Positions 1 through 5,632 of a stretch of DNA of 7,061 nucleotides are shown here, piece after piece. Where the stretch lies: positions 49,749 through 56,809 of the forward strand of contig DBCV01000003.1 in the NCBI GenBank assembly GCA_002293245.1, written 5' to 3'. This DNA comes from Candidatus Saccharibacteria bacterium UBA949 (GTDB taxonomy: Bacteria > Patescibacteriota > Saccharimonadia > Saccharimonadales > Saccharimonadaceae). A program made the translations under genes and the position numbers. The notes under the pieces were generated by a model. The model was not told the DNA's origin. It ran no database searches and was given only the letters and a program-made list of their open reading frames with translations. Position 1 is the first letter of the stretch, and every line of letters starts with the position of its first letter.

Positions 1-15
1 CTATCAGTGCAAAGA

Positions 16-33
16 GCCAAAAATGCTTTCGGC
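16..33 (-). terminator. Weak hairpin just after the Clp-like gene
   Basis: Seventeen bases after the TGA stop, the minus strand reads GCCGAAA-GCAT-TTTTGGC: a 7-bp stem with one G-U pair and a 4-nt loop. The sequence after the stem (TCTTTGCACTG) is not a proper T-run, so this is only a possible terminator. The remaining bases 1-50 show no gene. Confidence 0.22.
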
Positions 34-50
34 CAAAACTCACCGCTCGC

Positions 51-2465
51 TCACGCTTGCCCATTCAAAAGCTCCTCCATTTCCGCACTTGCTATTACAA
101 GTCTATCGCCCGGCCCCGCTTGCCCAGCCAAAATCCGTTTGCTAACTTCGCTCTCTAATGTGCGCTGCACTACCCGCCTCATCGGCCGCGCGCCCAGGCG
201 CGGGTCATACCCAGCTAGCACCAAAAGTTCTTTGGCCTCCGGCTCCACCGCTACCGTAATCTTTTGCGGCGCCAAAGTTTTATTTACTCCAGCAATCAAC
301 AGGTCGGCAACCTGCAACAACTCCTCGTGCCCTAACGGCTTAAACAATACAATCTCGTCAAACCGGTTCAAGAACTCCGGCCGGAATTGCCCAGAATCAA
401 TCAGCTCATTCACGAACTGCTCTTCTGACTCCGCCAAGTCCCGCCCAGCAGACACCAACACACGAATCCGCTCTGCCCCAGCGTTCGATGTCGCGATAAT
501 TATCGCATCGCGGAACCCCACCTCGCGCCCCCGTGCGTCTCGCAAAACTCCTTCGTCCAACACCTGCAACAGTGCCGCCAAAACCGCCGGGTGTGCCTTT
601 TCAATCTCGTCCAGCAACACCACAGAAAACGGCCTTTTCATCATCTGCGCCGTCAGGCTAGTTGGATTATCCGCCCCGTCCGCTGTCAGATCATTCACGT
701 TTTCCGCCAACGCATATTGGTTCATGTCCATCCGCACCATATTCTCATCACTACCAAAGTAAATCGCTGCCAACGACTTAGCCAACTCGGTCTTGCCCAC
801 GCCAGTCGGCCCCAAAAACAGGAAAGTGCCAATCGGTTTTTTGTCATTGCGCACACCAGTCCGCGCCCGCCGTAGAGCGTCAGCCACCACTCGCACTGCC
901 TTGGTCTGGTTAATCATCCGCGCATGAATCGCGTCCTCCAAGTTCAGCAGTTTATCTCGCTCGGCATTCGTATTTGCCGTGCCCACTTTCACGCCCAGAG
1001 TCCCCTCCACTGCATTCGCCACTGATTCGGCCGTGATATACTTCACTCCCGTAAACTCCGGATCCGGATACCCCGCCGCCGATTCCAATAGCTTAATCGC
1101 CCGGCCTGGCATGCCCAAGTCGTAAATATATTTCTGGCTCAAGCGATACGCTTCTTTCAGCGCCTGATAAGCATATATCACACCATTCATATGCTCCAGC
1201 TGCACCGCCCGATCCTCCATCGCTGCCAACGTTTCTTCTTGGCTAGCTTCGGCAATGTTGATTCTATTCAGCGCGTTCAAAACCGCCGGATTTTTAGCCG
1301 TAATCTCCAGCATCTTCTGCTCATTCAAAGTCAAAACCAGTCGCAAATTCCCTGCCTGCAAAACCGGCAAAAGCAAGTTGGTAATATCCACAGAGCCTAC
1401 ATCGCTGCCAAAAAACAACTGCGCATCATCCAGACATAGCACGATATTCTTGGCTGCATAGGCTTCGTTAAACAACTGCGTCATCAGCACCTCTATCTCG
1501 CCCGGCTTGTTAGCCGCCGCAATCAAGGCCGCCGAATCCATCAGGAATACCTGACTAAACTTCAACCCCTTTGGCACATTACTAGAAGCGTCAATCAGCT
1601 TTTCGGCCAGGTCATGCACCACAGAAGTCTTGCCAGCTCCATTCGGCCCTACTACCGCCACATTTCGCCGACCATTCCCGCCCAGTGCATCAATCATCTG
1701 CTGTACAATCTTGATCCGCGAAGGCAATTCCGCCGACATCACTCGCCCGCCATGCAACCCAATTTCCGCCGAAATGTTCCGCCCGAATCGAGTCAAAAGT
1801 GGCGTAAACCCAAACGACCAATCCCGCGCAATGCCGCCAGTTTTCATCGTCTCTTTGGACCTTTCCACCAACCCATAAATCCGGTCAAACCACTTAACGC
1901 CGTTCAACAAGTCGCCAAACTCCATACGAATTTGCGCCAAAAACTGCTCGTAATTCGGCACCGTTTGAACAATCGCCAGCGCTAATACTCCGCCAGAAAT
2001 TATCTCCGTTCCCAAAGTTTTGCAAATACCATCAGCGTTTCGCCAAAGAGTCTCCGCATCCGCCGTAGTATTCTTGGCAATCTCCGTAAGAAACACGCCA
2101 GTAATTCCAAATCTCAGCGCCAAAAACCGTTCACTCTGCGAACGTGCAATCGCCTCCGCCACGTCCGCAACACTCGGATTCTCTGGCAACAGCCCCAAAA
2201 CACTGCTGCTCATCCGCCCATCCACCGCATCGCCCGGGATAATCGCAATTCGCCACAAGTCCTGATTCCACCAAAAGATAAACGCCGAACAGGTCATCGT
2301 CAAGCCCAAAACCAGCCAGCCGGCAGCAAAGCTGAACACTAATAGACCAATACTCACGAGTAGCAAAATGACAGTCAAGGTCTTCGCAACTGGCATAAAC
2401 TTGCGAACCCGAGCCGCAAATCGCGCCTTCCTCGCCCGCTGACTGTGATAATTAAAACTTGACAT
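51..2465 (-). CDS. Membrane-anchored Clp-like double-AAA+ ATPase
   Basis: An 804-residue HSP100/Clp-family ATPase. Residues 26-66 form two hydrophobic segments (about 29-47, 49-66) that anchor it in the membrane. A degenerate Clp-N-like helical region spans about 97-200. AAA+ domain 1 has Walker A GPNGAGKT (273-280) and Walker B VLCLDDAQ (Asp346-Asp347, with Asp in place of the usual catalytic Glu). Its small domain, 'LEHMNGVIYAYQALKEAYRLSQKYI', lies at about 423-447. No coiled-coil middle domain is present. AAA+ domain 2 has Walker A GPTGVGKT (552-559), Walker B VVLLDEIEKAH (615-625), sensor-1 TSNAG (659-663), arginine finger Arg701 in FLNRFDE, and sensor-2 GARPMRR (758-764). The pore-loop Tyr of both rings is missing: KPGEIE stands where YRGEFE is expected, and GYVG is absent from 585-603. 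No IGF/VGF ClpP-docking loop is seen. The stop is TGA. It overlaps the upstream membrane-protein gene by 14 bp; GGAG at 2476-2479 is a possible ribosome-binding site 10 nt upstream. Domain identity is firm; substrate unknown. Confidence 0.9.
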   Translation of the reverse strand: MSSFNYHSQRARKARFAARVRKFMPVAKTLTVILLLVSIGLLVFSFAAGWLVLGLTMTCSAFIFWWNQDLWRIAIIPGDAVDGRMSSSVLGLLPENPSVADVAEAIARSQSERFLALRFGITGVFLTEIAKNTTADAETLWRNADGICKTLGTEIISGGVLALAIVQTVPNYEQFLAQIRMEFGDLLNGVKWFDRIYGLVERSKETMKTGGIARDWSFGFTPLLTRFGRNISAEIGLHGGRVMSAELPSRIKIVQQMIDALGGNGRRNVAVVGPNGAGKTSVVHDLAEKLIDASSNVPKGLKFSQVFLMDSAALIAAANKPGEIEVLMTQLFNEAYAAKNIVLCLDDAQLFFGSDVGSVDITNLLLPVLQAGNLRLVLTLNEQKMLEITAKNPAVLNALNRINIAEASQEETLAAMEDRAVQLEHMNGVIYAYQALKEAYRLSQKYIYDLGMPGRAIKLLESAAGYPDPEFTGVKYITAESVANAVEGTLGVKVGTANTNAERDKLLNLEDAIHARMINQTKAVRVVADALRRARTGVRNDKKPIGTFLFLGPTGVGKTELAKSLAAIYFGSDENMVRMDMNQYALAENVNDLTADGADNPTSLTAQMMKRPFSVVLLDEIEKAHPAVLAALLQVLDEGVLRDARGREVGFRDAIIIATSNAGAERIRVLVSAGRDLAESEEQFVNELIDSGQFRPEFLNRFDEIVLFKPLGHEELLQVADLLIAGVNKTLAPQKITVAVEPEAKELLVLAGYDPRLGARPMRRVVQRTLESEVSKRILAGQAGPGDRLVIASAEMEELLNGQA

Positions 2466-2865
2466 TTTGTAGCCACTCCACGTTCTTTAACAGCGCCCAG
2501 CCCATACAGAACAAAACCACGCACACTACCACCAGCGCCGGTCGCAGAACATGGCACGCCAAAACCAAGATGCTCCAAACCGCCAACACGGTCAAAACCA
2601 CTAGCCCCGCCACAATCACGAATATTCGCATCACGCCGCCAATCAACCGCGACACCATTCGGTCCACCACCATCCGTGCCCGCGTTTCCAGCCCCGCCGA
2701 ATACGACTTCTCGGCCGAAATCTGCCGAAACGGCGCAAACAGAGTCTTCAGTAGCAGGGGAATAGAAAAGAAATCCACAGCCTTACCAATTCGCCGCCCC
2801 AAAAGCTGCACCCTCCGTCTCAGCCCCGCTCCATACCACCATTGCGCCCAGTCAAGAATTACCAT
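2452..2865 (-). CDS. Small two-helix membrane protein of unknown function ('IPLLLKTLFAPF' type)
   Basis: A 137-residue protein of unknown function. The N-terminal half is basic and amphipathic: an aromatic start (WAQWWYGAGL, 6-15), an arginine-rich stretch (RRRVQLLGRRIGK, 16-28), then 'FFSIPLLLKTLFAPFRQI' (32-49), which may be a membrane-interface or re-entrant segment. Two hydrophobic helices follow (about 79-102 and 108-125), ending in a short tail. From memory, small proteins with a similar IPLLLKTLF-[AS]-P motif are widespread in Patescibacteria; this was not checked by search. The gene ends 14 bp inside the Clp-like ATPase gene, so the two are translationally coupled and probably work together at the membrane. 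The ATG at 2865 is favoured because the extended -10 element sits just in front of it. Confidence 0.78.
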   Translation of the reverse strand: MVILDWAQWWYGAGLRRRVQLLGRRIGKAVDFFSIPLLLKTLFAPFRQISAEKSYSAGLETRARMVVDRMVSRLIGGVMRIFVIVAGLVVLTVLAVWSILVLACHVLRPALVVVCVVLFCMGWALLKNVEWLQNVKF

Positions 2866-2949
2866 ATCCTGATTATATCATATTTATACTAACTCATGCT
2901 CCGATTCGATACCTGCTCTATTCTTTTTTCTCTCATCAGATCTGAGGGG
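2866..2949. other. Short intergenic gap with the promoter of the downstream operon
   Basis: This 84-bp gap follows the surface-protein stop. It contains a 10-bp perfect palindrome tcagatctga (2936-2945), a weak candidate hairpin with no T-run on the minus strand, and the extended -10 promoter at 2872-2880. No convincing terminator for the surface-protein gene is visible. Confidence 0.5.
2872..2880 (-). promoter_or_regulatory. Extended -10 promoter giving a probable leaderless mRNA
   Basis: On the minus strand these bases read TGATATAAT, a perfect TGnTATAAT extended -10 element. Only six bases (CAGGAT) separate it from the ATG at 2865, so the expected transcription start falls at or within a base or two of the start codon. 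No good -35 hexamer is seen at 17 nt spacing, as is usual for extended -10 promoters. The AGGA in the gap lies only 1 nt before the ATG and cannot serve as a normal ribosome-binding site. Confidence 0.65.
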
Positions 2950-5361
2950 CTATAACATACAACGAACAGAGCTGCCGTTGTAGCGATTGGTGCTGTTATG
3001 GCCTGGGGTCACGCTGGAGTAGTTGAAGTTCAGGTAGTAGGCGTTAGTAGCGATAGCGTTTGCCGAGCTAGACCAGTAGAAGCCGTAGTTGCCGGCATTG
3101 CTGAAGCTGCTAGTGTAGTAGCCTGCAAGTGAGCCTTCAAAGGCACCGTTGTTGCGCCAGTTGGGTCGGGTAGTGGCGGAGTTGGTGGTGGAGGCAGTGG
3201 TTGTACCGGTAGCCATAGCGTTGTTTAGGATGGCGAATTCGTTTTGGGCAGAGATTGCTGCACCTTTGGGTAGTTGCCAACCTGCGGGGCAAATAGAAGA
3301 ATTGACGTTGCGGGCGGTAGTGCTGCCGCCAGCGCTATTGCCACTGCCAGCTGTTGCTGTGTACCAGTTGTATAGGTAGCCGCAACCGGTCAGGGAGTTG
3401 AGGTTGATCCCGTTCATCTGGGTGCAGTTTTCGTAATTGCTGTTGTTTGTCAGCGAAGGATCGGTATATGCTACGAAGCCATCGTTAGCGTCGGAATAAC
3501 TTGCGCCATCGCAGGTTAGATAGCCAGAGCCGTTGGCTATGGCTGCGCTGCTATCCGCTGTGCAAGCTCCATTGCTGTGGGTGGCACTGGATTGAACCGG
3601 TTGCCCATTGGAGTTTAGGGAGTTCCAAACGGCCACAAAGTCAGCGCCCGCGTCGGTGTCAATATCCGTGTCAGCTGCCGTAATCCTAGTTGCAGTGGAT
3701 AGGGCAAGATTGTCGATCATCCAGCACCGACCATCGGGCATTTTCCGCACTCGGTAGGATTTGGAGTCGCGAGTATCCCGCACTACCGTGGTATATGGCG
3801 ACCAATCGTACTGCCAATCAATGTGGAATGTGGGCGTGGGCAATGCCGCGCAGGTAAACGTAGGCAGTGCCGTAGAAACCGCCTGGCTCTGAAACTGATA
3901 AACTGGCGCTGGCGGGGCCTGAACTGTCACCGCTTTGCTACCCGCGGTCAGTGTGGGCGTATCGGTGCAAACCGCCGTGGTGCTGCTCGTCACGACCGTG
4001 TTTTTGCATACTGTTCCGCCCACCACAATCTTGCTGCCCAGCTGGAAGTCGTTCCCCAGCACATACAAGTAGCTGCCCTTTTGGGTATAAGACAGCGCCT
4101 GGTAGCGATAGGTAAACAGGGTATTAGCAGTATTGGTGCCGCCCGGGGTAGTCACATTTACGCTCGCAGTATTGGCAGCGTTGGCCATCAGGTTTGGCTT
4201 GGTCCAATTGGCCACCGGATTTGTTGCACTATTGCTGGCGCTAAACGCTGGCGTTGTAGCATCCAAGAAGCTCGGGTCAATGCCTTGGCTCACGCAAGTT
4301 GCCTGCGTATCCGAAACCACAGTAAAGGATGTGCAGCCGCGCGTACCTAACCGAATAGCCGTTGCACCCGTAAATCCAGTTCCGGTAATTGTCAGTGTTT
4401 CCCCGCCCCGGAAATGCCCGGTGTTCGGGCTAATAGCTGTCACGACCGGTGGCGGCAACACCACATTCACAGTCGCCGATGTTGTGCCAGCCTCGCCATA
4501 TACCGACAGCACGCTGCCCAGCGGCCGATTGCTGCCAATCGGCGTAGTTGCCCCGATCACACAAGTCGCGGTCGTAGCTGATTCTATCAACACATTTTCG
4601 CACGCCACATCCCCAACCGTCAGCGAATAAAGGTGGTTCAGGTTCGTGCCAGTCAACGTTATTGTGTCGCTACGATTCACTGTGCCGGGCGACACACTGG
4701 CTATATTCACCACTGGCAGCTCTTTGGCCAGTGCAGTCACCACAACTGTCGCCGAGTAGTCGCCAGCTGCAACGCTCATATCCACCTTTATGCCAAACCT
4801 CAAGTTAGTTTGCTCGCCAGATGGGCTAGTGGCAGTATTGGCATTCTTAAACACCAGCGGCGTTGCGCCGCTAGCCGGAATCGGCTGCCATGTCGCAAAC
4901 GGATCCGTGCTTACTCCCCACGAGTTAGACGGGAAAGAACCAGTTGCTGTGCCTATCGGAACCGGATTGATTTTATACGTATTAGTTATTCCGCTGCAAG
5001 CGTTTCCGCTCCGCGAGCTATGCCGCATGCACTGGTTTGCATCTTTCATCCGTGCATCCAAGGTATAGCCCGATGGATTATTGGTCGTCACCGTTGTGGT
5101 CAAATCTTTGGAGGATATGCTCGAGCTACCCGGCTCCACCATGCCAATGTCAAACTGATTGCCCGGCACACCCGGGTCGTTGTCCGGAACCGCAATACTA
5201 ATCGATGGAGCGCCAACCCACACCGGCGGCGTACCGCCCGCAGCGCTAGTTTCACCAGTCCTCGGCGCCAAAGCACCAATCATCACCAGACCAAGCAGCA
5301 ATGCGCTAGCAACTGACGCTATGTTTTTTACTATAGTTTCTTTTGTCTTGCGTATTATCAT
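2950..5361 (-). CDS. Secreted IPT/TIG-repeat surface protein with C-terminal FISUMP domain
   Basis: An 803-residue exported protein. A basic N-terminus and hydrophobic segment (about 14-32, ASVASALLLGLVMIGALA) act as signal peptide or anchor; the cleavage site is unclear. Residues 54-210 form an uncharacterised, probably beta-rich region with the phrase TNNPSGYTL. Three IPT/TIG-like immunoglobulin folds follow (about 216-300, 305-418, and a degenerate one 420-481), each with a C-x12-C pair (254/267, 343/356, 452/465). The C-terminal part (about 510-803) matches the Fibrobacter succinogenes major paralogous domain: 'MPDGRCWMIDNLAL' (541-554), 'GYLYNWYTA' (661-669), 'CPAGWQLPKG' (691-700), 'FYWSSS' (761-766) and a terminal 'SSVRCML'. 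No sortase LPxTG motif or C-terminal membrane helix is present. The start has AGGT (5369-5372) 7 nt upstream. The likely role is an extracellular, disulfide-stabilised adhesin or cell-surface binding protein; the ligand is unknown. The FISUMP half differs in GC skew from the rest. Confidence 0.88.
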   Translation of the reverse strand: MIIRKTKETIVKNIASVASALLLGLVMIGALAPRTGETSAAGGTPPVWVGAPSISIAVPDNDPGVPGNQFDIGMVEPGSSSISSKDLTTTVTTNNPSGYTLDARMKDANQCMRHSSRSGNACSGITNTYKINPVPIGTATGSFPSNSWGVSTDPFATWQPIPASGATPLVFKNANTATSPSGEQTNLRFGIKVDMSVAAGDYSATVVVTALAKELPVVNIASVSPGTVNRSDTITLTGTNLNHLYSLTVGDVACENVLIESATTATCVIGATTPIGSNRPLGSVLSVYGEAGTTSATVNVVLPPPVVTAISPNTGHFRGGETLTITGTGFTGATAIRLGTRGCTSFTVVSDTQATCVSQGIDPSFLDATTPAFSASNSATNPVANWTKPNLMANAANTASVNVTTPGGTNTANTLFTYRYQALSYTQKGSYLYVLGNDFQLGSKIVVGGTVCKNTVVTSSTTAVCTDTPTLTAGSKAVTVQAPPAPVYQFQSQAVSTALPTFTCAALPTPTFHIDWQYDWSPYTTVVRDTRDSKSYRVRKMPDGRCWMIDNLALSTATRITAADTDIDTDAGADFVAVWNSLNSNGQPVQSSATHSNGACTADSSAAIANGSGYLTCDGASYSDANDGFVAYTDPSLTNNSNYENCTQMNGINLNSLTGCGYLYNWYTATAGSGNSAGGSTTARNVNSSICPAGWQLPKGAAISAQNEFAILNNAMATGTTTASTTNSATTRPNWRNNGAFEGSLAGYYTSSFSNAGNYGFYWSSSANAIATNAYYLNFNYSSVTPGHNSTNRYNGSSVRCML

Positions 5362-5417
5362 GGTATCTACCTATCTGCGTTTAGCTTCCTTACCCAAAAT
5401 CGCTAATCTTACTTACC

Positions 5418-5446
5418 ATATTATCATACCGCTTATTTTTATGCAA
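5418..5446 (-). promoter_or_regulatory. Possible promoter of the IPT/FISUMP surface-protein gene
   Basis: Reading the minus strand, TTGCAT (5441-5446), a 17-nt spacer and TAATAT (5418-5423) form a weak sigma-70-type pair, three of six and four of six matches to consensus. An overlapping TATGAT (5423-5428) is a better -10 but has no -35. Either would give a leader of about 50 nt. The -35 overlaps the left target-site duplication, so the element lies immediately upstream and could affect expression. Confidence 0.4.
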
Positions 5447-5451
5447 GACTA
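5443..5451. repeat. Left copy of the 9-bp putative target-site duplication
   Basis: gcaagacta, identical to 5624-5632, sits just outside the left inverted repeat. It overlaps the last four bases of a possible -35 hexamer (5441-5446) of the downstream surface-protein gene. Confidence 0.7.
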
Positions 5452-5453
5452 AT

Positions 5454-5474
5454 CTGACCCACCCACACTTTCCC
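5454..5474. repeat. Left terminal inverted repeat of the MITE-like element
   Basis: A 21-bp arm starting ctgacc and ending actttccc. Compared with the reverse complement of 5604-5624, it differs at two positions only (5460 and 5465). One of these is still a G-U wobble in a minus-strand transcript. Confidence 0.85.
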
Positions 5475-5489
5475 GAATCGTGTTTGAGC

Positions 5490-5584
5490 GTTGTAGTTTT
5501 TACCAACAGCTCATGGTTATTTCAGATGTTTGAGCGAAGCGAGTTCTGAAATAACCATATTAGAGATGTTGTAAAAACTACAAC
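5490..5584. repeat. Nested inner hairpin of the MITE-like element
   Basis: A 95-nt near-palindrome. The outer arms gttgtagtttttac pair perfectly (14 bp). After a one-base bulge, aaca/tgtt and ctc/gag pair across a mismatch. After a 4-nt asymmetric bulge, atggttatttcaga pairs perfectly (14 bp) and closes an 18-nt loop containing gagcgaagcgag. The decamer tgtttgagcg occurs just outside the left arm (5481-5490) and again in the loop (5527-5536). No T-run follows the stem on the minus strand, so it is not a canonical intrinsic terminator, although it may still slow or end transcription. Confidence 0.85.
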
Positions 5585-5603
5585 TCTGGCGATAAACTGA
5601 TGA

Positions 5604-5624
5604 GGGAAAGTGCGGGTTGGTCAG
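5604..5624. repeat. Right terminal inverted repeat of the MITE-like element
   Basis: A 21-bp arm starting gggaaagt and ending ttggtcag, pairing with 5454-5474 at 19 of 21 positions. Its last base (G5624) is also the first base of the right 9-bp direct repeat. Confidence 0.85.
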
Positions 5625-5632
5625 CAAGACTA
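5624..5632. repeat. Right copy of the 9-bp putative target-site duplication
   Basis: gcaagacta, identical to 5443-5451. Its last three bases, cta, are the TAG stop codon of the tlyA-like gene on the minus strand. Insertion therefore fell directly behind the coding sequence and left the protein end unchanged. Confidence 0.7.

Larger units (their letters stand above)
5452..5623. mobile_element. MITE-like palindromic element, about 172 bp, non-coding
   Basis: This element fills most of the gap between the tlyA-like gene and the surface-protein gene. It has 21-bp inverted repeats near its ends (5454-5474 and 5604-5624; 19 of 21 identical). Inside these is a second inverted repeat of gttgtagtttttac (5490-5503/5571-5584), extended by short matches, and a third of atggttatttcaga (5513-5526/5545-5558) closing an 18-nt apex. 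The 9-bp sequence gcaagacta lies directly outside both ends (5443-5451 and 5624-5632), as expected for a target-site duplication of the 8-9 bp type. The boundary is uncertain by 1-2 bp, because the right duplication shares one G with the inverted repeat and two bases (at) separate the left duplication from its repeat. No open frame of note lies within. MITE is the best reading; a large transcribed hairpin or a REP/BIME-type element is the alternative. Only one copy is visible. Confidence 0.72.

Noticed and set aside
1..53. Read-through of the TGA stop (alternative genetic code as in some CPR groups)
   Set aside because: The frame stays open to the window edge, but the C-terminal Clp domain is already complete. 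All long genes lack internal TGA, so the standard code fits better.
493..506. Perfect 14-bp palindrome gcgataattatcgc in the Clp-like gene
   Set aside because: It falls on the sensor-1 strand codons (A-I-I-I-A-T) and is short, isolated and without loop or flanking symmetry, so chance with codon constraint is enough. It could be a binding site but nothing supports that.
2932..2946. Terminator after the surface-protein gene
   Set aside because: The ctca/tgag stem with the tcagatctga palindrome is short, and the minus strand continues with an A-rich run, not T, so it lacks terminator form.
4633..5316. A 227-codon plus-strand frame opposite the surface-protein gene (also 3823-4350 and 4133-4630)
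   Set aside because: These are shadows of the minus-strand IPT region. They have no motifs and no ribosome-binding site, and the minus-strand frame has a signal segment, domains and conserved cysteines.
5490..5584. CRISPR repeat unit
   Set aside because: The sequence gttgtagtttttac resembles the start of some CRISPR repeats, but it occurs once on each strand as hairpin arms, with no regularly spaced direct copies, spacers or cas genes.
5490..5584. Canonical Rho-independent terminator for the tlyA operon
   Set aside because: The stem is strong but no T-run follows it on the minus strand, and the terminal inverted repeats and 9-bp direct repeats are better explained by an inserted element.
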